From: Pseudarthrobacter sp. IC2-21
GTDB taxonomy: Bacteria; Actinomycetota; Actinomycetes; Actinomycetales; Micrococcaceae
Length of the DNA stretch: 64,000 nt
Direction of reading: 5' to 3'
Assembly (NCBI RefSeq): GCF_034048115.1
Contig: NZ_CP139145.1
Coordinates: forward strand, 3,658,001 to 3,722,000
This document shows positions 31,544 to 40,966 of the stretch, in pieces (within the stretch, counting starts at the first letter, position 1; each line of letters begins with the position of its first letter). A model generated the notes under the pieces. That model did no database searches. It was not told the DNA's origin and saw nothing but the letters and a program-made list of their open reading frames with translations. The translations under genes and the position numbers were made by a program.

Positions 31544-34410
31544 CCTTCCGACCCGCGCCGTTACGTGCAGCGGCGGCTCTCGCCGTCGTCTTCGTCGCGG
31601 CGCGGGTCATTTACCGCATCCTTTTCAACGGGACGGGCATTGGCGGGCCGGTACTGCTCGACCTGCCGGCGCTGCGGCTGCCTGCCCCGTACGCGCATGT
31701 GGTATTTCTTGGTCCGGTCACGGGGCAAGGCCTGTGGCAGGCGGTCCTGTCCGCCCTGCCGATTGCCGGGATGTTCCTCGCCTTCGGCCTGCTCAACGCC
31801 TGGGTGGATGTGGCCCGCGGCTTTGTGGTTTTGGCCCGCCGGGGTCCCATGCAGGGCGTGGCCCGGACCCTGGTGGTGGCGTGGGCGGCGCTTCCGGCGC
31901 TGTCCGACGCCGTAACCTCCGTCCGCCTGGCGTTCCGGTTGCGGGGCGAACGCTTCGGCCCCCGCGCCCTGGTGCCCGTGCTCGAACGCACCCTGGAACA
32001 CGCGAGTCGGGTTGCCGCGGCCCTGGAGCTGCGCGGCTTCGGGAGCCGGGCATCCCACCAACCCGGGAACGATGACGGCGGCCCGCTTCTGGTGCGCGAC
32101 GCACAGTTCCGCATCGGCGACGCGCAGGTGCGTGTCCCGGAGTTCGAGCCCGCACGCGGGTCCATCACGGTCATCACCGGCCCGACAGGTTCCGGCAAGT
32201 CCACCGTCCTGCGGGGCATCGCCGGCCTGCTCTCCCACGTTGACGGCGGCGAAATATCCGGCACCATCCGCGTCGCCGGAGTGGCGCGCGCCACCACGCC
32301 GCCGCGCGATACCGCCCGCCACGTCGGCGTCGTCCTGCAGAATCCCCGCGCCGCGTTCGCCAGCACCCGGGTCCGGGACGAAATCTGCCTTGCCCTTGAA
32401 CTGCGCGGCATGCCATCCATTTCTACCAAGGCACGGGTGCTCGACGTCGCGGAACGGATCGGGGTGTCGGCGCTGCTGGACCGGAATGTCAGCACTCTCT
32501 CTGCGGGCGAGGCGACGCTCGTAGCCATCGCCGCCGCGGTGGCGGACCATCCGGCCCTGCTCCTGGTGGATGAGCCCCTGGCCGACCTTGATACCGCCGC
32601 CCGTACCCGCGTCATCGCCGTGCTCCACGCTCTGGCCCGCGACGCCGGCGTCTGCGTCATTGTGGCAGAGCATCGTGCGGAGTCTCTCGTGCCTGTGGCC
32701 GACTCGTGGTGGACCATCGACGACGGCGCCCTGGTACCGGGCGCCGCGCCCTCCGCCCCGGCATCCCTGGCTGTTGCGCATTCGACGCCGGCGCTGGCAG
32801 ATCCCACGCCCGTGCTGACCGCGACAAACCTCGGGGTGCACCGCAAGGGCACGATGCTGGTGCGTGACGCATCCCTGACCCTGAACCGCGGCGAAGTGGT
32901 GGCCCTCGTGGGCCCGAACGGGGCCGGGAAGTCGTCGCTCCTGGTGGCGCTCGCCCTGGGTGAAGGAACGGTGCGTGAAGGAACGGTGCGTGAAGGAACG
33001 GTCGACGGCGGCCGCGTCGCCTTGGTGCCGGACGCCTCGGACGACCTCTTCACCAGGGATACCGCCGCGGCAGAGCTCCGCGCAGCCGAGCGGCGCCTGA
33101 CTCGTGGGAGGAGTGGTGTGCGCGGAAAGAACGGAGGGCATCCCACGCCCGGCTTCGCGGCGGCACGTCTTGCCCGTTTGCGCGGTGACCTCCGGATTCC
33201 CATCGGACAGGAGCATCCCCGGGACCTTTCGGCGGGCGAGCGCAGGATCCTCGCCCTCGCGCTGCAGACCATGGACGATCCGCAGGTTCTCCTGATCGAT
33301 GAGCCCACCCGCGGCCTCGATCCGGCGGCGCGCACAGCAGTCGCGGCAGCGCTGCGGGCGGCGGCGGACTCCGGCGCGGCGGTCCTCATCGCCACGCACG
33401 ACCACGACTTTGCCCTCGGCCTCGGCGCCCGGATCCTCCCGATGAGTGACGGCGTCGTGCCTTCATCCCCGGTGACAGAAGCGACCGAACCGCCCCTCGC
33501 AGCTCTCCGGCCAGCGGGCGCCGGAGCGAGGCGACGGGTCATCCAAGAATCAGCCCTGACGACGGCGCGGCAGCACCGCATTCGGATGCCACGCGGCGTC
33601 GAGCTCGCGGTACTGGCGGCGGCAAACGCCCTCGCCCTCGCGGCCTTCTGCTGGCCGCTGCTCGCCGCAGCCTTTCCGGGCGATTCCGCCGCGGCCCTCC
33701 CCTACGCGGCGGTGGCGATCACGCCGCTCGCCGTCGTCGCCGTCGTGGTGTCCCTCGACGGCTCGGTGCGCTCCGCACACACGGTGGCGCTGCTCGGCGT
33801 CCTCGCCGCTGTCGGTTCCGCGGTGCGGGTGGCGAGCACCGGCGTCGGGGGCGTGGAGGCAGTCTTTATCCTGCTGATTCTGGCGGGCCGGGCCTTCGGT
33901 GCGCGATTCGGCATGCTGCTCGGCGCGGCCACCATCGCCCTCTCGAGCGCTTTGTGGGGCGGGATCGGGCCGTGGACCCCGTTCCAGATCTTCGCCTGCG
34001 CGTGGGTGGGCGCGGGCGCCGGACTGCTCCCCCGCCGGGTCCGCGGCAAGGCGGAACTGTGGATGCTGTGCGGCTACGGCATTGTGGCGTCCTACCTGTT
34101 CGGCCTGCTGACCAACCTGTGGTTCTGGCCGTTCGCCGTGGGCGCCGGAACCGGCATCTCCTATGTGCCCGGCGCACCGCTGGGCACCAACCTGAGCAGC
34201 TTCCTGCTCTACTCGCTGGTGACGTCGACGGCGGGCTGGGACACCCTGCGCGCCGTCACCACCATCATCGGCATCGCCGTGGTGGGACGGGCCATCCTCG
34301 CCGCGCTCCGGCGGGTGAAGCCGGTCTCCAGCGCGGGCGGAGGCGCCGGCGGGCACGCCCCGCAGGCATCATCCGACCAGGCCGGGGACCGGCTGCACCT
34401 TAGGGTCTGA
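31540..34410 (+). CDS. Single-chain ECF transporter (T-A-A-S fusion)
   Basis: 956 residues uniting four modules normally on separate chains. Residues 1-170: EcfT-like transmembrane protein with coupling motif LELRGF. 185-400: ATPase 1 with Walker A GPTGSGKS (214-221), signature LSAGE (320-324), Walker B LLLVDEP and EH (378-379). 425-640: ATPase 2 with GPNGAGKS (458-465), LSAGE (563-567), LLIDEP and H620. About 682-956: six-helix S component (substrate-binding membrane part). A 5-residue tandem repeat (GTVRE) sits just after Walker A2. Vitamin or cofactor uptake is expected; the substrate is unproven. Confidence 0.85.
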   Translation: MTFRPAPLRAAAALAVVFVAARVIYRILFNGTGIGGPVLLDLPALRLPAPYAHVVFLGPVTGQGLWQAVLSALPIAGMFLAFGLLNAWVDVARGFVVLARRGPMQGVARTLVVAWAALPALSDAVTSVRLAFRLRGERFGPRALVPVLERTLEHASRVAAALELRGFGSRASHQPGNDDGGPLLVRDAQFRIGDAQVRVPEFEPARGSITVITGPTGSGKSTVLRGIAGLLSHVDGGEISGTIRVAGVARATTPPRDTARHVGVVLQNPRAAFASTRVRDEICLALELRGMPSISTKARVLDVAERIGVSALLDRNVSTLSAGEATLVAIAAAVADHPALLLVDEPLADLDTAARTRVIAVLHALARDAGVCVIVAEHRAESLVPVADSWWTIDDGALVPGAAPSAPASLAVAHSTPALADPTPVLTATNLGVHRKGTMLVRDASLTLNRGEVVALVGPNGAGKSSLLVALALGEGTVREGTVREGTVDGGRVALVPDASDDLFTRDTAAAELRAAERRLTRGRSGVRGKNGGHPTPGFAAARLARLRGDLRIPIGQEHPRDLSAGERRILALALQTMDDPQVLLIDEPTRGLDPAARTAVAAALRAAADSGAAVLIATHDHDFALGLGARILPMSDGVVPSSPVTEATEPPLAALRPAGAGARRRVIQESALTTARQHRIRMPRGVELAVLAAANALALAAFCWPLLAAAFPGDSAAALPYAAVAITPLAVVAVVVSLDGSVRSAHTVALLGVLAAVGSAVRVASTGVGGVEAVFILLILAGRAFGARFGMLLGAATIALSSALWGGIGPWTPFQIFACAWVGAGAGLLPRRVRGKAELWMLCGYGIVASYLFGLLTNLWFWPFAVGAGTGISYVPGAPLGTNLSSFLLYSLVTSTAGWDTLRAVTTIIGIAVVGRAILAALRRVKPVSSAGGGAGGHAPQASSDQAGDRLHLRV

Positions 34411-34507
34411 GCACACCGCTGGGACCCACACTCGCGCTGCGGGAAACTCAGGGCGCTGCTCGCGGACCTCAAGGTCGGGGCGGTTTCTCCTGCCCAGGAA
34501 AGCCATC

Positions 34508-37387
34508 CTATGCACCCGTCGAGCTGCGAAACTCAGGGGTCGTTACGACGCCTTCCCCGGGCCGCGTCACTTCCTCCAGCAGCTCCAGCACGTGCCGGTA
34601 CTCAGCACCGGTTGCCCTGGTCATCCCCAGCTCACAGGTGCGGTTGCAGGACGCATGGGCTGACGCGCCCAGCTCCGCGACCTCCTCCCCCTGCTTCCGG
34701 GTGGCGGACTCGGTGAGCTCGGGGTGGAGCATGCCGCGGTCCCCCGCGAAGGCACAGCAGCCCCAGTTCACGGGGACATCCACCTTCTCGGCCACAGCAC
34801 CGGCCACAGCATCCAGGGAACTGTTGATCCCCAGACGCGTGGACGAGCAGGTGGGGTGCAGTGCCAGCGAATCCAGCTTCTTGTGGTCGGGGAGCTTGGG
34901 CAGGATGCGTTCGGCCGCGAAGTCCACCGCATCCACAATCCGCAGCGGACGCTGCCCCACCAGGGGAACATCCGATTCCACGGCCTGGCGAAGGCCTTCC
35001 GTGCAGGACGACGCGTCGCAGATGATGGCCAGTTCGCCGTCCCGGGTGGCTTCCCGCAGCGCGGCCAGGGTCCTCTCCTGCATGGTCGCCTGGCCGGCCA
35101 CCATGCCCTTGGAGGACCAGGGGGTGCCGCAGCACAGGCCATCGATGCCCTGCGGCACCAGCAGGGTGATCCCGGCCCGTTCGCACAGCTGCTCGAAGCT
35201 GTACTGGACGCCCGGCCCGGGCGTGCCGGACTGATCCGCACCGGCCGGCCCGAACATGGTCCCCACGCACGCGGGGAAGTAGACGGCGTCCGGTGCCCGG
35301 TCCGGCGTCGGACGTTTCCGCACGGAACCGCCGCCCGGCAGCTCGGCCGAGTACAGAGGGACGGTGTCGGTGCCCAGGACCGCCCTGGCTGCCTTGTTTG
35401 GCGGGACCAGCGCGGCGGCCGGCAGCTTGTTGACCACGGTGAGCGCGAGCGAAGCGCCGCGGGTCACCCCTTCCCAGTGCTTGGCAGCCGCGTTCCAGGC
35501 GCCGTTGGCCACGGACCCGGCGTCGGAACGCCTGATCCGCTTGACCAGGAGCCCCGTGTTGATGTCCACCGGACAGGCCGTCTGGCACATGCCATCCACC
35601 GCGCAGGTCTGCACGGACTCGTAGTCGTAATCCTTCTCCAGCTGCTCCACGAGTGCCGTGTCCCCGGCCAGACGCGCGGCCTCGATGGCACGCAGGGTGA
35701 CGATGCGCTGCCGCGGCGTAAGGGTGAGGTCCTTGCTGGGGCACACCGGCTCGCAGTAGCCGCAGGAGACACAGCGGTCCACCTCTTCGGCCACGGGTGG
35801 CGCCGTTTTGATGTGCCGGAGGTGCGCCTCGGGATCGTCGTCCAGGATGACGCCGGGGTTGAGGATCCCGCGCGGATCGAACAGCTCCTTGACCCTGAGC
35901 ATCACGCCATACAGCTCATTCCCGTACTGCCGCCGCACATAGGGCGCCATCACCCGTCCGGTGCCGTGCTCGGCTTTGAGTGAGCCGCCCTCCCCCAGCA
36001 CCAGGTCCACCATGTCCTCGGTGAACGAGCTGTACCTGTCCAGCTCCTCCGCGGTGCTGAACCCGTCCGTGAGCATGAAGTGGACGTTCCCGTCTTTGGC
36101 GTGGCCGAAGATCACGCTGTTGCTGTAGCTGTACTTGTCGAACAGCCCGATGAGGTCCTGGCAGGTGCGGCCGAGCACGGGAACCGGGACCACGATGTCC
36201 TCCAGCAGAGCGGTGGTCCCCTGCGGCCGGGCTCCCGCCACCGAGGCGTACAGGCCCTTGCGCAGATGCCAAAGCCCCGCACGTGCTTTGGCGTCACCCG
36301 TGAAGTGGGCTTCGGCGGAGAGGCTCAGCTCCTTGAGGATGCTTTCACCGCCCTGCTGCAGTTCCGCGAGCCGGTCCTGCCCTTCGGCCGAGTATTCAAC
36401 CAGCAGGGCAGCGTGGTCCCGCACCACCAGGTCACGCACGACGGCGGGAGTCCCCTTCAGCGTCTGGCCCACCTTCAGGGACAGCGCGTCCATGAGCTCC
36501 ACCGTGGCTGCGCCGGTTTCCACCAGCGCGGGCAGGGCGGCGTTGGCCGCCCGCAGGTCCGGGAAGACGAGCAGTCCGGTGGCGGCGTGCTGCAGCCGCG
36601 GGATGGTGCGGAAGACGGCCTCGGCCACGAAGCCCAGGGTTCCCTCGCTGCCGACGATCAGGTGGGCCATGATGTCCACCGGGCTGCTGAAGTCCAGCAG
36701 CGTGTTGAGGCCGTAGCCCATGGTGTTCTTCATGGCGAACTGCTGCCGGATCCTGCGCACGGACTCACTGTTTCCGCGCACCCGCTCCGCCAGCTGGACC
36801 AAACCCTGGTAAAGCTCCGGCTCCAGCGCGCGCAGCTTGGTGTCCGCGTCCGGGGCGCCGGTGTCAATGACTGTCCCGGACGGGAGCACTACGGTGAGGG
36901 ACTCGAGCGTACGGTAGGCGTTGTCCACGGTTCCGCAGTTCATGCCGGACGAGTTGTTCGCCACCACACCGCCGATGGTGCACGCGGCCTCGCTGGCCGG
37001 ATCGGGCCCAAACTTCCGGCCGTAGGGTGCCAGCCGGGCATTCAGCGCCCGCACCGTGACGCCGGGCTGCACCCGGACGCGCGCACCGCCGTCGAGCACT
37101 TCAACGTCCCGGAAATTGCGCCGCACATCCACCAGCACGCCGTCGGTGACGGCCTGTCCGCTGAGGCTGGTCCCGCCGGAGCGGAACGTGAGCGGCACGC
37201 CCTGGGCGGCACTCGCGCGGAGCAGCCCGCCCACGTCGGCTGCGCTTCCGGCGGTGACCACGGCCTGCGGGATCAGCAGGAAGTGGGAGGCATCGTGGGC
37301 GTTTGCGTGCAGGTCGATGGCCCGGTTTTTGACGTGGGCGGGATCGGCGACGGCGGAGCGGAGGGCTGCGAGGTCCAGCGGTGCCAT
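34508..37387 (-). CDS. FAD-binding/Fe-S D-lactate dehydrogenase-type protein
   Basis: 959 residues. FAD-binding PCMH domain with RSGGTSLSGQ (69-78) and PDPASEAACTIGGVVANNSS (128 on). FAD-oxidase C domain to about 515. A 4Fe-4S ferredoxin segment with Cys 539, 542, 545, 549 and further Cys 595, 601, 605, then CCG-type cysteine-rich domains (IDGLCCGTPW and WGCCAFAG). This is the Dld-II/GlcD-like one-chain dehydrogenase feeding electrons to the quinone pool. It starts 1 bp after the lldP stop, and the pair plus the divergent GntR gene marks it as a lactate catabolism operon. Confidence 0.9.
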   Translation of the reverse strand: MAPLDLAALRSAVADPAHVKNRAIDLHANAHDASHFLLIPQAVVTAGSAADVGGLLRASAAQGVPLTFRSGGTSLSGQAVTDGVLVDVRRNFRDVEVLDGGARVRVQPGVTVRALNARLAPYGRKFGPDPASEAACTIGGVVANNSSGMNCGTVDNAYRTLESLTVVLPSGTVIDTGAPDADTKLRALEPELYQGLVQLAERVRGNSESVRRIRQQFAMKNTMGYGLNTLLDFSSPVDIMAHLIVGSEGTLGFVAEAVFRTIPRLQHAATGLLVFPDLRAANAALPALVETGAATVELMDALSLKVGQTLKGTPAVVRDLVVRDHAALLVEYSAEGQDRLAELQQGGESILKELSLSAEAHFTGDAKARAGLWHLRKGLYASVAGARPQGTTALLEDIVVPVPVLGRTCQDLIGLFDKYSYSNSVIFGHAKDGNVHFMLTDGFSTAEELDRYSSFTEDMVDLVLGEGGSLKAEHGTGRVMAPYVRRQYGNELYGVMLRVKELFDPRGILNPGVILDDDPEAHLRHIKTAPPVAEEVDRCVSCGYCEPVCPSKDLTLTPRQRIVTLRAIEAARLAGDTALVEQLEKDYDYESVQTCAVDGMCQTACPVDINTGLLVKRIRRSDAGSVANGAWNAAAKHWEGVTRGASLALTVVNKLPAAALVPPNKAARAVLGTDTVPLYSAELPGGGSVRKRPTPDRAPDAVYFPACVGTMFGPAGADQSGTPGPGVQYSFEQLCERAGITLLVPQGIDGLCCGTPWSSKGMVAGQATMQERTLAALREATRDGELAIICDASSCTEGLRQAVESDVPLVGQRPLRIVDAVDFAAERILPKLPDHKKLDSLALHPTCSSTRLGINSSLDAVAGAVAEKVDVPVNWGCCAFAGDRGMLHPELTESATRKQGEEVAELGASAHASCNRTCELGMTRATGAEYRHVLELLEEVTRPGEGVVTTPEFRSSTGA

Positions 37388-37388
37388 A

Positions 37389-39104
37389 TCAGGGGACCAT
37401 CCAGCCGAGGACGGGGGTGGACTGCAGGAAGATCAGGACCGTGATGAGGGCGAGGAGGCCCAGGCTCCAGCCGATGAGCTTGCGGAACAAGGTTCCCTCG
37501 GCACCGTCGAGACCCACCGCGGCCGAGGCCACGGCCAGGTTCTGCAGGGACAACATCTTGCCCATCACGCCGGCGGAGGAGTTGGACGCAGCCATCAGCA
37601 CGGGTGAAAGTCCGGTCTGCTCCGCTGCGGTGGCCTGCATCTGCCCGAACAGCGAGTTGGAGGAGGTGTCAGAGCCGGTGAGTGCCACGCCGATCCATCC
37701 GATCAGCGGCGAGAGCAGGGCGAAGAACCCGCCGGCGGAGGCCAGGGCGAAGCCCAGGGTGGTGGTCTGGCCGGACAGGTTCATCACGAAAGAGAGGCCC
37801 AGCACGGCGGTGACGGTGACGATGGTCCAGCGCAGCTGCACCACGGTATCGCGGTAGATGCGCAGGCCCTGGGATGCACTGATTTTGTAGAGCAGCATGG
37901 TGAGCAGGCCGGAGAACAGCAGCAGGGTGCCGGTGGCCTTGAGGTGGTCCAGCTTGAACTTGGTGGCCGCCACCGGCTTGCCGGCCGAGTCCGTGATGTC
38001 CAGTCCGGGCCAGGCGAACGTAACGCTGCCAACCTGGGTCAGCCAGGCCTTGATGATCGGGATCTGGGCCACGGAAAACACCGCAATGATGATCAGGTAG
38101 GGCGCGATTGCCATCCAGATCTGGCGCGGCCCGGGCCGGGAGTTGTCCGTGGGGATGGCGGGGTCTGCAGACAGGGCGCTGCCGCGTGCCGCCGTCGTAC
38201 CTTCCTGTGCCGCGGAGCCGCCCGTTCCGCCGGCGCTGACGACGGCGGGGACCGCAGCAGCCTCCACGGCGCCGCCCATGCCCACGGTTTCCTTCGGCTG
38301 CCAGACCTTCAGCATGAGCAGGACCGCGGCCACGGTGACGACGGCGGCGACGACGTCCGTGAGTTCCACGGCGAAGTAGTTGGAGGTGACGAACTGGGCC
38401 AGGCCGAAGGCGGCGCCTGCCACCAGTGCCACGGGCCAGGTCTGCTTGACGCCGCGGCGGCCGTCCACGATGAACACCAGCAGCAGCGGGACGATCAGGG
38501 CGATGAACGGCGTCTGGCGTCCGGCCATGGCGGACAGCTCATTCAGGGGCAGGCCGGTGACGCCGTTGAGGGCAATGATGGGTGCGGCCATGGCGCCGAA
38601 TGCCACCGGAGCGGTGTTGGCCAGCAGCGAGACAATTGCGGACTTCAGGGGTTTCATGCCGGCGGCCATCAGCATGGCGGCGGAAATTGCCACGGGTGCG
38701 CCGAAGCCGGCCAGCGACTCAAGCAGCGCACCGAAGCAGAAGGCGATGAGGATGGCCAGGATCCGGAGGTCGTTGGAGATGGAACGGATGGTGCGTCCCA
38801 GGACCTCGAACCACGGCGTGGCCACGGTGAGCCGGTAGATCCAGAGCGCGTTCACCAGGATCCACAGGATGGGGAACAGCCCGTAGAAGATGCCGGCCGC
38901 CGTGGCGCTCAGGGCCTGGTTGACCGGCATCTGCCAGCCGACGACGGCCAGCACCAGTGACAGGGCCAGGCCGGCCAGGGCGGCGAAAGGTGCTTTGACC
39001 TTGAAGACGCCAAGGAGGACGAAAAGCAGGACGAGGGGAAGTGCCGCGCAAAGGGCTGAAATCACGAGGGACCCGGCGAGGGGGTCGAGGATCTGCTGAA
39101 ACAT
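37389..39104 (-). CDS. lldP: L-lactate permease
   Basis: 571 residues from ATG 39104 (MFQQILDPLAGSLVISALCA); an upstream start at 39131 is not family-like. About 13 helices. LldP hallmarks: ESLAGFGAPVAISAAMLMAAG, NTAPVAFGAMAAPIIAL and LTGSDTSSNSLFGQMQATAA. Imports lactate (and possibly glycolate) with protons. It is the first gene of the operon with the dehydrogenase and is divergent from the GntR regulator across a 139-bp gap holding the candidate operator. Confidence 0.95.
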   Translation of the reverse strand: MFQQILDPLAGSLVISALCAALPLVLLFVLLGVFKVKAPFAALAGLALSLVLAVVGWQMPVNQALSATAAGIFYGLFPILWILVNALWIYRLTVATPWFEVLGRTIRSISNDLRILAILIAFCFGALLESLAGFGAPVAISAAMLMAAGMKPLKSAIVSLLANTAPVAFGAMAAPIIALNGVTGLPLNELSAMAGRQTPFIALIVPLLLVFIVDGRRGVKQTWPVALVAGAAFGLAQFVTSNYFAVELTDVVAAVVTVAAVLLMLKVWQPKETVGMGGAVEAAAVPAVVSAGGTGGSAAQEGTTAARGSALSADPAIPTDNSRPGPRQIWMAIAPYLIIIAVFSVAQIPIIKAWLTQVGSVTFAWPGLDITDSAGKPVAATKFKLDHLKATGTLLLFSGLLTMLLYKISASQGLRIYRDTVVQLRWTIVTVTAVLGLSFVMNLSGQTTTLGFALASAGGFFALLSPLIGWIGVALTGSDTSSNSLFGQMQATAAEQTGLSPVLMAASNSSAGVMGKMLSLQNLAVASAAVGLDGAEGTLFRKLIGWSLGLLALITVLIFLQSTPVLGWMVP

Positions 39105-39152
39105 GTGTCTCCAGATTGTGTTAGGCGTCACAACACCGTGGCGCCCTTCGAT

Positions 39153-39178
39153 TGTCTAACAAGTACACATGTTGGTCA
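39153..39178. promoter_or_regulatory. Candidate operator of the lactate operon
   Basis: Imperfect palindrome CTAACAAG-TACA-CATGTTGG (39156-39175) with flanks TTG and TCAA extending the symmetry. It lies between the divergent lldP and GntR genes, as expected for an FCD-type GntR repressor site. Confidence 0.55.
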
Positions 39179-39243
39179 AGTATCGATGTTGTTCTGTCTG
39201 GCAAGATGAAGTACGTCGGAAAGAACCTTGGGAGGGAACGCAC

Positions 39244-39936
39244 GTGCCCGGTCGCATTGCAGCAGTCTCCATCGTGGAGGCGATCGCCGCAGATCTGCGG
39301 AGCCGCGTCTTCTCCGGTGAGCTCGGTTCCGGGGAGGCGCTCACCGAGACGGACGTCGCTTCCACCTACGAGGTGGCCCGCCCCACCGCCAAAGCCTCCA
39401 TTGAAAAGCTCGTGGCCGAAGGGCTGCTGGACAGGGGAACGCACAAGACGGCACGCGTGGTGGATCTGGGACCGGAGTCGGTCCGGGACATCTACCTGGC
39501 CAGGGCCTACCTGGAAAGCGAAGTGCTCCGCCGGCTTGCCTCCGGCCGGACCGTTCCGGCCGGAGCCGTACAGGCGAACAAGGACATTGCCGCAGTGAAG
39601 AGCGGAGCGCCGCTGGACGTGGTGGAACCGGACATGAGGTTCCACACCAGCCTGATCGATGCTGTGGGCAATACGCGCATCAGCAAGATGTACCGGTCGC
39701 TCGTTGGGGAAGTCCGCCTGTGCATGTCCCGTGTACAGTCGCTGCACCTCCTCGACACCGCCCTGATCCAGGCGGAGCACCAGAGGCTGCTGGAACTGAT
39801 TGAGGAAGGCCGGGGCGACGAGGCCGCCGGCCTGCTCGACGTCCATTTGGGGCGCGCCCGTGAACGGCTGGTCGCTGCAATGGGTGGCGAGGCCGGACCT
39901 GAAGCCCAGTTGCCGTCCGACCTGGTAGCCGAGTAA
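39244..39936 (+). CDS. GntR-family (FCD) regulator of lactate use
   Basis: 230 residues from GTG 39244 (VPGRIAAVSIVEAIAADLRS), with GGGAGGG upstream. N-terminal winged helix (EALTETDVASTYEVARPTAK) and FCD ligand domain with metal-ligand residues (MRFHTSLIDAVGN, EHQRLLELIEEGRGDEAAGL, DVHLGRARERL). Probably represses lldP-dld in the absence of lactate, by analogy with LldR. An in-frame start at 39169 would cover the operator, so it is rejected. Confidence 0.9.
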   Translation: MPGRIAAVSIVEAIAADLRSRVFSGELGSGEALTETDVASTYEVARPTAKASIEKLVAEGLLDRGTHKTARVVDLGPESVRDIYLARAYLESEVLRRLASGRTVPAGAVQANKDIAAVKSGAPLDVVEPDMRFHTSLIDAVGNTRISKMYRSLVGEVRLCMSRVQSLHLLDTALIQAEHQRLLELIEEGRGDEAAGLLDVHLGRARERLVAAMGGEAGPEAQLPSDLVAE

Positions 39937-40122
39937 CGAGCGAGGCTATGTCCCAAGTACTCATGCGCTGGATGAGTCGGGGAGCCGCGTAAGCCGCGGC
40001 GCATGCAAGGGGCTGAACGGACGTCGCCTTGAAGGTCATAGTGGGAGGATCGCTAGGATTCGCTATTTCCCGTCGATAGTCTGGGACAGGACGCCACCCG
40101 ACGGAGGGTCAGTGAGAACGTG

Positions 40123-40944
40123 ATGGAAGCAGTTGCCGCCGTAATCGGCCGGAACAACGTCACCATATCCGGCCGGGATGATGGGCCTGTCATGATGTTT
40201 GCCCACGGCTTCGGCTGCGACCAGGCTATGTGGCGGAAGCTGCTGCCCTATTTCGCTGACGATTACCGGCTGGTGCTCTTTGATCATGTTGGTGCGGGAC
40301 ACTCCGACATCAGCGCCTATGACTGGGAGAAGTACGGGTCCCTGAACGGGTACGCGTCGGACCTGCTGGAGATTTGCGCCGCCCTTGACCTTGAGGACGT
40401 CATCCTGGTGGGACACAGTGTCAGCACCATGATCGCCGTGATCGCCGCCGTGCAGGACCCCAACCGTTTCTCCCACCTGGTCCTGCTTGCTCCTTCGCCC
40501 CGTCATACGGATGACCCGTACGACGGCTACGTGGGCGGCTTTTCGCGGGAAGACATCGAGGGCCTGCTGGCATCCCTGGACAGCGACTACTTCGCCTGGG
40601 CCGCGGCCTTGGCCCCCGTGGTGATGGGCAACCCGCAGGAGCCCGAATTAGCGGAGGACCTGCGCGTTAGCTTCTGCCGGACAAATCCGACCATCGCACG
40701 GCACTTCGCGGGGGTAACTTTCTTCTCCGACACCCGCCCTGAACTGAAAAAGGTGCGCACCAGCTGCCTGATACTGCAGTGCTCCAACGATCGGCTTGCC
40801 CCGCCGGAAGTGGGTGCCTACCTGCACAAGAATCTGGAACACAGCACCCTGGTGCAGCTCCAGGCCACCGGGCACTGCCCCCACGTCAGTGCCCCGGATG
40901 AAACAGCCCGGGCGATTCTGCACTACCTCGAGACCCGCTCCTGA
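40123..40944 (+). CDS. Alpha/beta hydrolase, RsbQ/KAI2-like
   Basis: 273 residues. MMFAHGFGCDQAMWRKLLPY, DHVGAGHSDISAYDWEKYGS, the nucleophile in VILVGHSVSTMIAVIAAV, acid CSNDRLAPPEV and His in ATGHCPHVSAPDET match RsbQ. In Bacillus RsbQ works with the RsbP phosphatase in the energy-stress branch of sigma-B activation. No rsbP neighbour is present here, so it may be a stand-alone hydrolase. Start ATG 40123, with a weak RBS. Confidence 0.85.
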   Translation: MEAVAAVIGRNNVTISGRDDGPVMMFAHGFGCDQAMWRKLLPYFADDYRLVLFDHVGAGHSDISAYDWEKYGSLNGYASDLLEICAALDLEDVILVGHSVSTMIAVIAAVQDPNRFSHLVLLAPSPRHTDDPYDGYVGGFSREDIEGLLASLDSDYFAWAAALAPVVMGNPQEPELAEDLRVSFCRTNPTIARHFAGVTFFSDTRPELKKVRTSCLILQCSNDRLAPPEVGAYLHKNLEHSTLVQLQATGHCPHVSAPDETARAILHYLETRS

Positions 40945-40966
40945 CAGGTGACCTGCAGATCCGGGT

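Noticed and set aside
31561..33581. Long minus-strand frames (614 and 656 codons) opposite the ECF transporter
   Set aside because: Typical high-G+C antisense shadows, rich in Arg/Ala/Pro/Ser and without motifs.
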